Origin: Natronococcus sp. CG52
Lineage (GTDB): Archaea > Halobacteriota > Halobacteria > Halobacteriales > Natrialbaceae
Length of the DNA stretch: 64,000 nucleotides
Assembly: GCF_023913515.1 (NCBI RefSeq)
Contig: NZ_CP099391.1
Location: forward strand, 2,604,001-2,668,000
Direction: 5' to 3'
Part shown: positions 25,763 to 35,648 of the stretch, one piece after another
Numbering within the stretch: the first letter of the stretch is position 1
Layout of the letters: each line of letters starts with the position of its first letter
The notes under the pieces: model-generated
Databases searched by the model: none
Told to the model about the DNA's origin: nothing
What the model saw: the letters and a program-made list of their open reading frames with translations, nothing else
Made by a program: the position numbers and the translations under genes

Positions 25763-26985
25763 ATTCTCGAGGAGCAGTCACGCGAGCCCGTGCCGTCGTC
25801 GGCCTCGCGCTCGCACAGCTTCGGCACTCGCCCGGACGGACCGCGCTTGCAGTGTTCGGCGTCGTGCTGGCCGTGCTCTCCGTCACGCTGCTCGCGGGTC
25901 TCGGGATCGGCGTGATCGAAACGGGCCAGGAAAAGTTCGACGAGTCCGGCCGTGATATCTGGATCACCGGGGGCCCCGGCGGGGACGCGTCAGCCGGGGC
26001 CGAGAACGAGGTCGTCGATGCGCAAGCCGTCGCAGCCGACGTCCGCGAGCGCGACGACGTCGGCGACGTCTCGACGATCGCGATGCACGACGTCTACGTC
26101 GGCCCGGACCCCGAAGCCACCGAGCCGGTCACCGCCGTCGGCATCCAGGGCACCCACACCCACTTCGAGTTCGAGGCGGGCGGGGGATTCGACGGCACCG
26201 CGTACGCGGACGAGGATCTCGAGTCCGAAGACGTCCCGTCGAACGTCGTCGTCCTCGATCCAGCCGTCGCCGACCAGCACGACGTCGGTGTCGGCGATAC
26301 CGTCTACATCGGGGCGAGTCCTCACCACGCGGAGCCCTACACCGTCGTCGGCGTCGGTTCGTACTATTCGGAGTACCTCGGGACGGAGACGGTGACGGTC
26401 CAGATCGAGGACTTGCAGTCGACAACCGGAACCGCCGGCTCGAGCCGGGCGTCGTTCATCACGGTCAACCTCGCAGACGACGCCGACCGCGAGGCCGTCG
26501 CGGACGAGCTGCAGGCCGACTATCCGGCCTACGATATCCGCACCAGTGACGATCAGTTTGCGTCGATGCTCACCGATCAGCTGCTCGTGGTCGCCAGCGG
26601 GATGGCACTCGTCGGGCTCGCAATCGTCGGCGGCGTCGCGCTGACGGCGAACCTGTTCGTGCTGGTCGCCTACCAGCAACGCGAGACGCTCGCGGCGCTG
26701 CGCGCGCTCGGACTCTCCCGCGGCCTGCTCGCCGGCATCATCGGCGTCCAGGGCGCGCTCATCGGCCTCCTCGGCGGGGCACTCGGGCTCGCCGTGACGC
26801 CCGCGCTCGCATACGGGCTGAACCACCTCTCGACGGCCGTCATCGGGTTCGAACGGCTCGTCCGGACGACCCACGAAGTGTACGTCCTCGGACTCGCCGT
26901 CGCGCTCGTCGTCGGCACGGCAGTCGCGGTCATCACCGGCTGGCATGCGAGCCGCTCCGCGGTGCTTGCGTCACTCGAGTCGTGA
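25759..26985 (+). CDS. ABC transporter permease (FtsX/MacB type), second of pair
   Basis: The 408-residue protein has the same layout as its partner: N-terminal membrane segment (about 20-50), an extracytoplasmic MacB-like periplasmic core domain, and three C-terminal segments with the LAALRALGLSRGLLAGIIGVQG motif of the FtsX domain. It starts within the stop of the first permease gene (ATGA). The two probably form a heterodimer needing an ATPase encoded elsewhere. Such systems act in lipoprotein release, peptide export or mechanotransmission; which one is unknown. Confidence 0.87.
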   Translation: MNSRGAVTRARAVVGLALAQLRHSPGRTALAVFGVVLAVLSVTLLAGLGIGVIETGQEKFDESGRDIWITGGPGGDASAGAENEVVDAQAVAADVRERDDVGDVSTIAMHDVYVGPDPEATEPVTAVGIQGTHTHFEFEAGGGFDGTAYADEDLESEDVPSNVVVLDPAVADQHDVGVGDTVYIGASPHHAEPYTVVGVGSYYSEYLGTETVTVQIEDLQSTTGTAGSSRASFITVNLADDADREAVADELQADYPAYDIRTSDDQFASMLTDQLLVVASGMALVGLAIVGGVALTANLFVLVAYQQRETLAALRALGLSRGLLAGIIGVQGALIGLLGGALGLAVTPALAYGLNHLSTAVIGFERLVRTTHEVYVLGLAVALVVGTAVAVITGWHASRSAVLASLES

Positions 26986-27135
26986 CGGCCGCCTGATCGC
27001 AGCCGTGAGTGAAACCTCGTTCGACTGAGGGTGGTCTCTACTCCCGGGGACCCGGTGCTCACCGTGCTGATCGGCGCGTCGCTTCTCACCGCCTCGTTCC
27101 GTCTCTCGTAGGAAAAAACCGAACCGCTGCCCGGC

Positions 27136-27933
27136 TCAGAACGGGAACAGCGAGTCCGCCTCGAGGTCGCGCTCGAGCAACTCGATCTCGTGGCCGTCCT
27201 GGTCGCGCGTGAACGCGTACATGTTGTCGTTGCTCTCGGGATCGCGGTAGTCGTCGGCCTCGCGCTCCATGAGCTGGTCCCAGTCCTCCTCGAGGTCGTC
27301 CATTCGAACGCAGACGTGACCCCAGGCGTCGCCCATCTCGTAGCTGCGGCCGTCGTAGTTGTAGGTGAGTTCGACCGACATGGCCTCGTCGGCGGCGTCC
27401 GCGGGTTCGACGAAGTAGTTCGCGAAGGAGTCGGACTCCCAGCGGCTAACCTCGTCGTACTCGAACTTCCGGGTCCAGAAGCCGAGCGCCTCGTCGGCGT
27501 CCTCGACGCGGATCATGGTGTGGTCGAGCGACCACAGTGCGCCCTGATCAGGATCGCGCTTGACGATCTCGATCTCGTGGCCGTCGGGGTCCTTGACGAA
27601 CGCGTAGCGGCCGCCGCAGGACTCGGGGTCGCGGTAGTCCTCGACGCCCTCGTCCATCAGCTGCTGGTAGCGCTCCTCGAGTTCGCCCTCGGGCACTCGC
27701 ACCGCAACGTGCCCCCAGGCGTCGCCGACCTCGAGGTCGTCCTCGCCCTCGTTGTGGGTGAGCTCGAGCATCGCGCCCTCCTCGTGCATCTCCTCGGGAC
27801 CGAGGTAGACGATGGTGAAGCCGTCGCCCTCGTGGCGATCCTTCTCCTCGTACTCGAGGTGGGTCTGGTACCAGTCGAGCGATTCCTCCAGGTCTCCGAC
27901 GCGAAGCATCGTGTGATCGAGGGTTCCGTCCAT
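27136..27933 (-). CDS. VOC family protein with two glyoxalase-like domains
   Basis: The 265-residue protein is two vicinal-oxygen-chelate units in tandem: the first begins LDHTMLRVGDLEESLDWY (residue 5), the second LDHTMIRVEDADEALGFW (about residue 130). Each has ELTHN/ELTYN and a GDAWGHVAVRV/GDAWGHVCVRM stretch, the expected metal ligands. This resembles glyoxalase I (methylglyoxal detoxification). Haloarchaea lack glutathione, so any thiol cofactor would be a different one such as gamma-glutamylcysteine. Start ATG at 27933. Confidence 0.82.
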   Translation of the reverse strand: MDGTLDHTMLRVGDLEESLDWYQTHLEYEEKDRHEGDGFTIVYLGPEEMHEEGAMLELTHNEGEDDLEVGDAWGHVAVRVPEGELEERYQQLMDEGVEDYRDPESCGGRYAFVKDPDGHEIEIVKRDPDQGALWSLDHTMIRVEDADEALGFWTRKFEYDEVSRWESDSFANYFVEPADAADEAMSVELTYNYDGRSYEMGDAWGHVCVRMDDLEEDWDQLMEREADDYRDPESNDNMYAFTRDQDGHEIELLERDLEADSLFPF

Positions 27934-28039
27934 ACGTGAGAAAACGGTGGCCCGGCGCAAAAGCTTGTGGAAGCCGGCCGATTCGTCGAGCGCCCGCGCC
28001 AGTTCCGCCACGCTCCGTTCGGGACGAAACGGCCGTCGC

Positions 28040-29797
28040 TTACCTGGTGTCGTCCGTCGGTTCGTCGCCGAGATCGCTCGAGCCCGCACCCGAATCCGAT
28101 TCTGCCGCTGATTCACCGGACTCGGACGCGGCGGTCGATTCCACGGCGGGTTTCACCGGGCCGTCCGTGTTCTCCTGTTCGGCGTTCACCGCCACCGGTT
28201 CGATCCCCTTGCGCCGGGCGTCGAACTCGGAGAGCGCGTAGACGAGGCCGACCAGGGTGAGCGCGCCGACCGGCAGAAGGATCAGCGGCGTGATCCGGAA
28301 GACGCCCCACACGAGCAGCAGTGCGATCGTCACGATGCCGACCGTGACCGCGTAGTAGAGCTGCGTCCTGACGTGATCGATGAGGTCTGCACCGGTAAAC
28401 GTCGAGGACAGCACCGACGTGTCCGAGATGGGGGAGGTGTGGTCGCCGAAGATAGCTCCGGAGAAGATCGTACCGACGACCGCGGCGACCATCGTGTGGT
28501 CGTTCGTGAGCCCCCAGGCGACCGGGATCACGATCGGCGTCAGGATCGCCATCGTCCCCCAGGAGGTCCCGGTCGAGAACGCGATGAACGCCGCCGTCAG
28601 CAGGACGACCGCCGGTAGCACCGACGCGGGGAGCTGATCGCCCACGAAGTCGGCGACGTAGTCGCCCGTCTCGAGGGCCGAGACGACCTCGCCGATCCCC
28701 CACGCGAGCACGAGGATGGAGACGGCGGTGAGCATGATGCCGAAGCCGTCGATCGTCGTATCCGTCGCCTCGCCGAAGTCGAAGATGTCGTAGACCTTCC
28801 CGAGGATGAACCCCGAGACGACCATCGCGAACGAGCCGTAGATCAGCGCCGTCGCGTAGTCGGCCTCCGTGACCGTCTCGAACAGAGTCGCCCCGGGCTC
28901 GTAGCCCGTCAACAGGGCCGCGCCCAGCGTGACGACGATGAGCACGGCGACCGGTACGAAGAAGTTCACCAGTCGGGGGTTCGCAGCCGATGGAGCGCCG
29001 AGATCGGCCTCGACGTCCTGCATCGGCTGGGCGTCCCCGCGGTAGACCTTTCCGGTGCGCCAGGAGCGGTGCTCGGCGTCGAGCATCTCGCCGTAGTCCC
29101 GTCGGGTGGCGACGATGATCGCCACCATCACGATGGCGAGGATGGCGTACATGTTGTACGGGATGGAGTTGAGGAAGACCTCGAACGCCGAGGGATGCTC
29201 CTCCAGTCCGAGGTCGTTGTAGGCGTCGGCGATGAGACCGAGCTGAAACGCGACCCACGACGAGATCGCGAGCGTCGCCACCGGCGCCGCGGTCGAGTCG
29301 ACGATGTACGACAGCTTCTCGCGGGAGATCCGGAGCTGGTCGGAGACGTCTTTCATCGCGCTCCCGACGATGGCCGTGTTGGCGTAGTCGTCGAAGAACA
29401 TCAGGATACCGAGCAGCCAGGCGGCCGCTCCCGCCCCGCGCGGGGTCTCGATCTTCGAGAGCGCCCAGTCCCGGACGGCGTAGGAGCCGCCGAGGTTCCA
29501 GATCATGGCGACGCCCGAGCCGAGCAACAGGGTGAACAGCAGGATCTGTGCGTGAAAGCCCTCGTCGGCGATGATCGCCGCCACGATCCAGTCGAACGTC
29601 GTAACCAGGCCGAAGCCGGACGCAGCGACGTCGCCGAGCCAGCCCGTCGGATCCGCGAGCGGATCGGGGCCGCCGGCGTACAGGATGCCCCCGGACCAGA
29701 TACCGAGGAACAGCGACAGCACTGCTTTTCGTGTAATGATCGCCAGGGCGATCGCTAGCAACGGTGGCAGAAGCGAGAGTACACCGAACTCGGACAT
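28040..29797 (-). CDS. Na+/H+ antiporter NhaC family protein, copy 1
   Basis: The 585-residue membrane protein has about 12 segments and the NhaC-family motifs FFDDYANTAIVGSAM (about residue 140) and AFSTGTSWGTMAILTPI followed by GAIFGDHTSPISDTSV. Antiporters of this family exchange Na+ for H+, or a solute in some lineages (malate/lactate). The C-terminal 50 residues are an acidic, Ser-rich tail. The ATG at 29797 lies 28 bases from a TATA-like box, so the transcript is probably leaderless. Confidence 0.88.
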   Translation of the reverse strand: MSEFGVLSLLPPLLAIALAIITRKAVLSLFLGIWSGGILYAGGPDPLADPTGWLGDVAASGFGLVTTFDWIVAAIIADEGFHAQILLFTLLLGSGVAMIWNLGGSYAVRDWALSKIETPRGAGAAAWLLGILMFFDDYANTAIVGSAMKDVSDQLRISREKLSYIVDSTAAPVATLAISSWVAFQLGLIADAYNDLGLEEHPSAFEVFLNSIPYNMYAILAIVMVAIIVATRRDYGEMLDAEHRSWRTGKVYRGDAQPMQDVEADLGAPSAANPRLVNFFVPVAVLIVVTLGAALLTGYEPGATLFETVTEADYATALIYGSFAMVVSGFILGKVYDIFDFGEATDTTIDGFGIMLTAVSILVLAWGIGEVVSALETGDYVADFVGDQLPASVLPAVVLLTAAFIAFSTGTSWGTMAILTPIVIPVAWGLTNDHTMVAAVVGTIFSGAIFGDHTSPISDTSVLSSTFTGADLIDHVRTQLYYAVTVGIVTIALLLVWGVFRITPLILLPVGALTLVGLVYALSEFDARRKGIEPVAVNAEQENTDGPVKPAVESTAASESGESAAESDSGAGSSDLGDEPTDDTR

Positions 29798-29818
29798 GTG
29801 CTACTGTTCGATACAGCT

Positions 29819-29832
29819 CAGTATAAATACTG
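29819..29832. promoter_or_regulatory. TATA box inside a palindrome upstream of antiporter copy 1
   Basis: CAGTAT-AA-ATACTG is a perfect inverted repeat with a two-base centre. Its core TATAAATA is in the right place (about 28 bases from the ATG) to be the TATA box of the minus-strand antiporter gene. A protein bound here would block TBP, which suits a repressor site. Confidence 0.5.
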
Positions 29833-29982
29833 TCGTGTTCGGAAACTGTTCCGGAACGGAGGCAACCCCGAACGACCCCGTCACCGACGGGTGGTGGTCA
29901 CCCGTCACGGCGTCTGTCAGGACGGTCCCGGTGGAGACGGTCGGTCGAAGATCCGGTCTCGAGAACTCGTCCAGCGAGGTCG

Positions 29983-31092
29983 CTACCGCCGCAGGATCAG
30001 CTTCAGCACGTCCTCGTCCTCGAGCACGTGATCCTTTCCGACCTGCTGTTCGTCGTGGGTCGCGCTGGGGCCGCTGACGCGGGCGAAGCGGAACCGCTCT
30101 TCCATCTCGCCGCCGAGTTTCTCGACCGCCTCGCCGATGGTCGTTCCGGACTCGACGACGAGCGGTTCCTCCCAGTCGATCCCTCGGCCCGGCTTGTCCA
30201 TGTAGACCCGGATCAGGTCCAGGTTATCCCAGATTCGGTCCTTGAGCGCCTCGAGCCCCTTCTCCTTCTCGGCGCTGATGAACGTGACGTCCTCGGGGTC
30301 GAGGTCGCGCTCGCGGAGCTGGTCGTCGACCTTCTCCTTGTAATCGGTGTCGATGAGGTCGACCTTGTTCACGCAGGTGATCGACGGGATGTACTCGCGG
30401 TTCTCCATCAGTCCGTCGATCAACCGGTCGATAGTGACGGTTTCCTGCAGGTTCAGATCGGCGTTGACGTACCCCTGGTCGCGAAGCACGTCGGAAATCG
30501 TCTCCTCGTCTAACTCCTGCTCCGTGCTCGAGGTGATCTTGATGCCGTCTTTGATTTTCGGCCGCACCGTCACCCGAGGCGGTTCCCGGTCGACGCGGAT
30601 GTTGATGTCGTACAGCTCCTCCTGCAAGCGGTCGTACTGGTCGATCTCGAACACCGACAGCATGAAGATGATCAGGTCGGCGTTCCTGACCACTGCGAGC
30701 ACCTGTTGACCGTCGCCTTTCCCCGATGCTGCGCCTTCGATCAGCCCAGGTACGTCCAACAGCTGGATGTTCGCCCCCCGGTGACTGAGCATGCCGGGGT
30801 TGACGTCCAGCGTCGTGAACTCGTAGGAGCCCGTCTCGCTCTCGGCGTTGGTCAGCGAGTTCAGCAGTGACGACTTGCCGACGCTGGGAAATCCGACCAG
30901 CGCGACGGTCGCGTCGCCGTGTTTCTCGACGGAGTAGCCGGTTCCGCCGCCCGACGAACTCTGGTTTTCGAGTTTCTCCTTCTTCTCCGCGAGCTTGGAC
31001 TTCAGCCGACCGATGTGCGCCTCGGTTGACTTGTTGTAGGGCGTATTGGCGATTTCCTCCTCGATCTCGTCGATCTCGTCCTCGAGCCCCAT
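29983..31092 (-). CDS. drg: Drg/Obg-family GTP-binding protein
   Basis: The 369-residue GTPase has N-terminal basic helices (EIEEEIANTPYNKSTEAHIGRLKSKLAEKKEKL), P-loop GFPSVGKSS near residue 70, switch II DVPGLIEGAASGKG near residue 115, NKVD near residue 235, and a C-terminal TGS domain (about 290-369). It matches the archaeal/eukaryotic Drg subfamily, which acts on ribosomes in translation. ATG at 31092 removes eight upstream residues that do not fit the family. Length agrees with archaeal Drg. Confidence 0.95.
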   Translation of the reverse strand: MGLEDEIDEIEEEIANTPYNKSTEAHIGRLKSKLAEKKEKLENQSSSGGGTGYSVEKHGDATVALVGFPSVGKSSLLNSLTNAESETGSYEFTTLDVNPGMLSHRGANIQLLDVPGLIEGAASGKGDGQQVLAVVRNADLIIFMLSVFEIDQYDRLQEELYDINIRVDREPPRVTVRPKIKDGIKITSSTEQELDEETISDVLRDQGYVNADLNLQETVTIDRLIDGLMENREYIPSITCVNKVDLIDTDYKEKVDDQLRERDLDPEDVTFISAEKEKGLEALKDRIWDNLDLIRVYMDKPGRGIDWEEPLVVESGTTIGEAVEKLGGEMEERFRFARVSGPSATHDEQQVGKDHVLEDEDVLKLILRR

Positions 31093-31292
31093 TTGTCTGT
31101 ATTCAACCGGTCGCACCGAAAAACACTTTCCATGCGGCCCCGCAGCCCGCCCCGTCGCGGTGGCTGTCGCCGACTCGGAAGTGCTATACGGACCCGCGAA
31201 CGGAACCGGATGATACCACTCGGTTCCGATACCAATGATGGTTAGAATTCGACACGCATATACCGCGCGCGAAAGATCGTTCGAATATACGA

Positions 31293-31496
31293 ATGCCGGA
31301 ACCGTCGCAGCTGCGCGATAGCACGCAGATCGTGCTCCCCCGCGAAACCGTCGAGGGGCTCGAGCCGCAGCTCGACGATCGGTTTACCGTGACCGTCTTT
31401 CCGGAGGACGAGGACCACTACCGAATCATCGGGAGCCCGGTCGAGATCAAGGAGGCCAGCGAGTTCCTCGCTCGTCGCGGGATCAACGTTCCCTGA
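31293..31496 (+). CDS. Small haloarchaeal conserved protein (VNG_1110C-like)
   Basis: This 67-residue protein reads MPEPSQLRDSTQIVLPRETV and ends SEFLARRGINVP. It has no cysteines or membrane segments. I recall it as a small conserved haloarchaeal family named after Halobacterium VNG_1110C; the identification is from memory of the N- and C-terminal motifs. Function unknown. It is divergent from the Drg gene and followed 107 bases later by the site-2 protease gene. Confidence 0.65.
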   Translation: MPEPSQLRDSTQIVLPRETVEGLEPQLDDRFTVTVFPEDEDHYRIIGSPVEIKEASEFLARRGINVP

Positions 31497-31603
31497 TTCG
31501 CTGTCGCAGCTCTTCTCGTGTTCGCCGTTCGACGTCACAACTCACGACGAGCGGTGCAGAAACCGACGGCTAAAGTGAATTCGGATCCTCTGCTGCGATC
31601 ATC

Positions 31604-32752
31604 ATGCGAAATTACCGAATCACGAGCGTCTGGGGGATCCCGATTCAGCTCAACATCTCCCTGGTGGTGTTCCTCCCGGTTCTCGTCTGGTTGATCGCTG
31701 CGAGCGGTCAGATCGACGTGTACGCCGCGATCATCGACGATCTCTCGCCGGCGGGACTCGACGTCGACGTGCTACAGGAGGGAGCGAACCCGTGGCTGAT
31801 CGGGACCGCGGCCGCGATCGGTCTATTCTTCAGCGTCGCCGTTCACGAACTCGGCCACGCGTACGTGGCTCGCCGGTACGGAATCGGTATCCGATCGATC
31901 ACGCTCTGGATCTTCGGCGGACTCGCGTCGCTCGAGTCGATGCCCCGCGAGTGGAACCGAGAGTTCTGGATCGCTATCGCGGGACCGATCACGAGCGTGC
32001 TGCTCGGCGTCGCCTTCGTCGGCCTGTTACAGGTGATTCCCGCCGGACTCCCGGTCGTGCTGTTCGTCGTCGGCTGGCTCGCCGTCATCAACGTCGTCCT
32101 CGCGATCTTCAACATGCTCCCGGCCTTCCCGATGGACGGCGGCCGCATCCTCAGGGCCCTGCTCGCTCGCTCGCGGTCGTACGCCGAGGCGACGCGAACG
32201 GCCGCGCGCGTCGGGACGTTCTTCGCGTTGCTGTTCGCAGTCGTCGGCGTCCTCTCGTGGAACCCGGTACTGATTCTCATCGCGCTGTTCGTCTACGGAA
32301 CGGCGACGACCGAGTCGCGGACGACGATGCTCGACGAACTTCTCACGGGCGTAACCGCAGCGAACGTGATGGACGCGTCGGTTCGAACCGTCGGCGCCAA
32401 CGACACCGTCGCCGACTTCACCGACCGGATGCTCCGCGACCGACGGAGCGAGTACGTCGTTCTCGACGACGGCGAGATCGCCGGTCTCGTGACGCTCTCG
32501 AGTCTGAAACGGGTCGACCGCGACGGTCACGAGTCGACCACCGTCCGATCGGTCATGAGCACCGACGTCCCGACCGTCGAACCGACGATGCCCGCCTTCG
32601 ACGTGCTTGTGGCGATGCGGGACGGGCCGCTGGTCGTCGTCGTCGAGGACGGAGACCCCATCGGAACGGTCTCCCGCGGCGACCTCGGCAGGGTCATGGA
32701 ACTCCGGAAACGGCTCGGAACGGACCAGCCGACGGATCGGGTCCCGATGTGA
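31604..32752 (+). CDS. Site-2 protease-like metallopeptidase (M50) with CBS domains
   Basis: The 382-residue membrane protein has the zinc motif HELGH (about residues 86-90) and the second motif NMLPAFPMDGGRILRALLA (about residues 168-186), with Asp as third ligand. Six or so membrane segments are followed by two CBS domains (about 250-370; VMDASVRTVG and VMSTDVPTVEP). Such proteins cut membrane-embedded substrates, and CBS domains usually bind adenine nucleotides to gate activity. Substrate unknown. Confidence 0.9.
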   Translation: MRNYRITSVWGIPIQLNISLVVFLPVLVWLIAASGQIDVYAAIIDDLSPAGLDVDVLQEGANPWLIGTAAAIGLFFSVAVHELGHAYVARRYGIGIRSITLWIFGGLASLESMPREWNREFWIAIAGPITSVLLGVAFVGLLQVIPAGLPVVLFVVGWLAVINVVLAIFNMLPAFPMDGGRILRALLARSRSYAEATRTAARVGTFFALLFAVVGVLSWNPVLILIALFVYGTATTESRTTMLDELLTGVTAANVMDASVRTVGANDTVADFTDRMLRDRRSEYVVLDDGEIAGLVTLSSLKRVDRDGHESTTVRSVMSTDVPTVEPTMPAFDVLVAMRDGPLVVVVEDGDPIGTVSRGDLGRVMELRKRLGTDQPTDRVPM

Positions 32753-32760
32753 AGCGGCCG

Positions 32761-34029
32761 CTACCGTTCGGGATGTGTCGGCGCGTCGAATCCGCCTCGA
32801 ACCAGCGGTTTCGCGATGTGTCGGCGCGCACAGGGAGGGACCTCGTACCAGCCCTCCTCGAGGTCGCGCTCGAGCGGGACGGTCGCCTTCTCCGCGGCGC
32901 TCGTTCCGCAGTCTCGACACCGATAGCCCTGGTTCCGGCCGGCGCTCTTCATCGTCCGCCCGCAGTCGGGACAGGTCGGCGTGACGCGCTCGGTCGTCAC
33001 GAGGTCACGGATCGCTAGCTTCTCGAGTTTGAGCGTCCCCCGCGACACCTCGCCGCAGGCGGTGATCCGGTCGCCGACGCGAACGGCGCGCACGCGGTTG
33101 CGGAACCGCTTCGTCGGCTCGAAGGCGGCGCACTCGAGCGGCGGCCCCTCGCCCTCGAGCGTCACGAAGACGTGGCCGCCCCGCCTGGTCTCGGGATCGC
33201 TCGCGACTCGGCCGTCGACGCGGTAGGCGTGGCCGTCCCGAACGGTTTCGAGCGTTCCGTCCCGGAGGTGGACGTCGGTTCCCTGGTTCGTCACGAATAG
33301 CTGGCTCGAGACGACGGGTTCGCTCTCGATGCGGTCCGCGACGGCCCGGACGGCGTCCGCGTCGTCGCCCCTGATCCCGTACAGGATCGGACCGGGCGTG
33401 TGCGGCACGCAGACGGAATCGTCCTCGCCGCGGTCGACGGTGTCCCAGACCGTCGGATACGCCCAGTTCGCCGCGGCGAAGACGCTGTCGCGGTCGATGT
33501 CGCGCGGCGTCCCCCACCGTTCGGGTTCGCGGTAGGAGATGTGCTCGGCGGTCCAGTCCTCGAGGGCGCGCCAGGCGCCGATCGCGGCCAGGGCGCCGAT
33601 CCGGCCGCGACCGTTGCCGGCGTGCCACGCGCGGTAGCCGTGACGGTCGATCAGCGTCGTCGCGTCGGCGCGCTCGAGGTGCGTCCGGATCGCGCGGCGG
33701 GCGAACGCGCGGACGTCGTCCGGTGCGTCGTCGGGCCCGTGATCGGCGACGACCAGTCCCGGATGCGTCCGGTCGTCGGCCGTCTCCGCGAGGGACTCGA
33801 GGCGCTCGCGAGCGACGGCGAACGCGCGGTCCGGGTCGCAGTCGGTGTGGATCGCCAGCGCGGCGTTGCCGCGAGTCTTGTACTCGACCGCGGGGTTGAG
33901 TCGGACGAGCAGCAGCCGCGAGACGGACGCTCCCGTCCGTCGTAGCCGCTCGGCGATCTCTCCGGCGACGTAGGTCGTACACATCCCGCGCTCGCGGGAG
34001 TCGGTATCGTCGAGGCCGACGACGGTCAT
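32761..34029 (-). CDS. tiaS: tRNA(Ile2) 2-agmatinylcytidine synthetase
   Basis: The 422-residue enzyme attaches agmatine to C34 of tRNA-Ile2 so that it reads AUA. It begins MTVVGLDDTDSRERGMCTTY, the typical TiaS N-terminal motif, has the central ATP-dependent kinase-like domain (IDRHGYRAWHAGNGRGRIGALAAI), an OB domain, and a C-terminal zinc ribbon (CPDCGRTMKSAG..YRCRDCG). Start ATG at 34029 was chosen because upstream sequence does not match the family. A TATA-like GCTATAAAAGTATAC lies about 65-75 bases upstream. Confidence 0.95.
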   Translation of the reverse strand: MTVVGLDDTDSRERGMCTTYVAGEIAERLRRTGASVSRLLLVRLNPAVEYKTRGNAALAIHTDCDPDRAFAVARERLESLAETADDRTHPGLVVADHGPDDAPDDVRAFARRAIRTHLERADATTLIDRHGYRAWHAGNGRGRIGALAAIGAWRALEDWTAEHISYREPERWGTPRDIDRDSVFAAANWAYPTVWDTVDRGEDDSVCVPHTPGPILYGIRGDDADAVRAVADRIESEPVVSSQLFVTNQGTDVHLRDGTLETVRDGHAYRVDGRVASDPETRRGGHVFVTLEGEGPPLECAAFEPTKRFRNRVRAVRVGDRITACGEVSRGTLKLEKLAIRDLVTTERVTPTCPDCGRTMKSAGRNQGYRCRDCGTSAAEKATVPLERDLEEGWYEVPPCARRHIAKPLVRGGFDAPTHPER

Positions 34030-34188
34030 CGTCGGTGGTTGCCGGGCGAGCGAGTAACCGCTTTCGGGACGAGCGTCCGGGCAAAGCCAGCTATAAAAGT
34101 ATACTGGCGGTAACAGATCGAATCGCCACCCTGCACCCGGACGAGGCGGGGACAACGCTCATATAGCTGGAATCACTTACGTATCCGT

Positions 34189-35154
34189 ATGTCCCGATCC
34201 GCACTGGTCGGCAACGTCACCGCGATGCTGGAGGACGCGGGGTTCGTGGTCAGCGACCGGTGTGCGATTCGACCGAAGAGCTTCGATATCGCTGCACGCC
34301 GCAACGAGGATCTGTTGCTCGTGAAGATCCTCGGCAACATCGACGCGTTCAACGAGGAGACCGGCCACGAGATGCGTCGCCTCGGAACCTACCTCCAGGC
34401 GACCCCGCTCGTTATCGGACTCCGCAGCCGCGACGAGGACCTCAAACCCGATGTCGTCTACTTCCGACACGGCGTCCCCGTCTTCAGCCCCGACACGGCG
34501 TACAACCTGTTCATCGAGGACGTCCCGCCGCTGATCTACGCCGCGCCCGGCGGCCTCTACGTCAACATCGACGGCGACCTGCTCGCCGACGAGCGCGAGG
34601 ACCGCGACCTGAGCCTCGGTCAGCTCGCGAGTCAGCTCGGCGTCTCGCGGCGGACCGTCTCGAAGTACGAGGACGGGATGAACGCCTCCGTCGAGGTCGC
34701 GATGGCGCTTCAGGAACTCTTCGACGCGCCGCTGACGAGCCCCGTCGACGTCCTCGAGGGCGCCGACGACGTCCACGAGAGCGAGTCGACGCCCGACGAT
34801 CCGGCGGCCGATCCGACCGACGAACGAGTCGTCGCCGTGTTCACCCGGGCCGGTTACCGGGTTCACCCGACCGCTCGGTCGCCGTTCAAAGCGGTCAGCG
34901 AGGACGAGGACGACAGCGGCGTCGTTCTCACCGGTCACTCCGAGTTCACGAAGGCCGCCGAGAAGCGCGCCCGGATCATGAGCTCGATCGGCCACGTGAC
35001 GCGAACCCAGTCGGTCTACATCGTCGACCGCGCGAAACGCGACGCCGTCAACGGCACCGCACTCGTCGAGCGCGACGAACTCGAGGAACTCCGCGACGCG
35101 GACGACCTTCGGGCGGTCATCCGGGAACGCGCGGAACACGAAGAGGCAGCCTGA
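34189..35154 (+). CDS. Archaeal HTH-type transcriptional regulator (COG1395-like)
   Basis: The 320-residue protein has an N-terminal restriction-endonuclease-like fold region (about 1-120), then a Cro/C1-type helix-turn-helix ([24 protein letters not shown], about residues 142-165), then a C-terminal domain after an acidic linker. This is the layout of a widespread archaeal family of predicted regulators. Targets are unknown. ATG at 34189 is preceded by an AT-rich stretch (CATATAGCTGG) at TATA distance. Confidence 0.85.
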   Translation: MSRSALVGNVTAMLEDAGFVVSDRCAIRPKSFDIAARRNEDLLLVKILGNIDAFNEETGHEMRRLGTYLQATPLVIGLRSRDEDLKPDVVYFRHGVPVFSPDTAYNLFIEDVPPLIYAAPGGLYVNIDGDLLADEREDRDLSLGQLASQLGVSRRTVSKYEDGMNASVEVAMALQELFDAPLTSPVDVLEGADDVHESESTPDDPAADPTDERVVAVFTRAGYRVHPTARSPFKAVSEDEDDSGVVLTGHSEFTKAAEKRARIMSSIGHVTRTQSVYIVDRAKRDAVNGTALVERDELEELRDADDLRAVIRERAEHEEAA

Positions 35155-35331
35155 TTCTCTCCGGCGGTTCGACGGTAGTCGGCGGCGACACTCCTGTGAA
35201 AAAGGGAGACGCAGGAATCGTCAGGAGCCGTCGCTCAGCGGTCCGAACAGCGTCGTCGTTCGTTGCGGTAGAACTCGAGAGGATTGGGAGTGAAAACGAA
35301 TCGCGACGCGAAACGCGCTACGGTCGAACGA

Positions 35332-35577
35332 TCAGGCGTACGTTTCCTCGAGATACGTGACGATATCCTCGCTCTCGTGCATCCCCTCGACGCCCTCGGC
35401 CTCGTCGGTGATCACCGGAACGCCGGTCTGGCCGCTGACGCGCTCGACCTCGGTGCGGTCCCCGTGGGAGCGGGGCACCTCGATCACGTCGTAATCGACC
35501 TCGAGATCGTCGAGTTTCGTGCGGACTTTCGCACAGTACGGACAGCCGGGGAGTTCGTACAGCGTGATGTCAGCCAT
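35332..35577 (-). CDS. Glutaredoxin-like protein
   Basis: The 81-residue thioredoxin-fold protein has the redox motif CPYC (residues 12-15), a cis-Pro in GQTGVPVI and a glutaredoxin-type ending HESEDIVTYLEETYA. It can reduce disulfides or mixed disulfides. It follows the NCS2 permease gene by 71 bases on the same strand. Haloarchaea do not make glutathione, so the electron donor must be another thiol or a reductase. Start ATG at 35577. Confidence 0.88.
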   Translation of the reverse strand: MADITLYELPGCPYCAKVRTKLDDLEVDYDVIEVPRSHGDRTEVERVSGQTGVPVITDEAEGVEGMHESEDIVTYLEETYA

Positions 35578-35648
35578 AGCGGCCAGTAACGGATAGACGG
35601 CCAAGAGGTCTCCGGTAGGATACCGAATTGCCGCAACCGCGGGCGGAG

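Noticed and set aside
34177-35139. Minus-strand frame opposite the HTH regulator (320 codons)
   Set aside because: Antisense shadow; the plus-strand frame has the clear helix-turn-helix motif.
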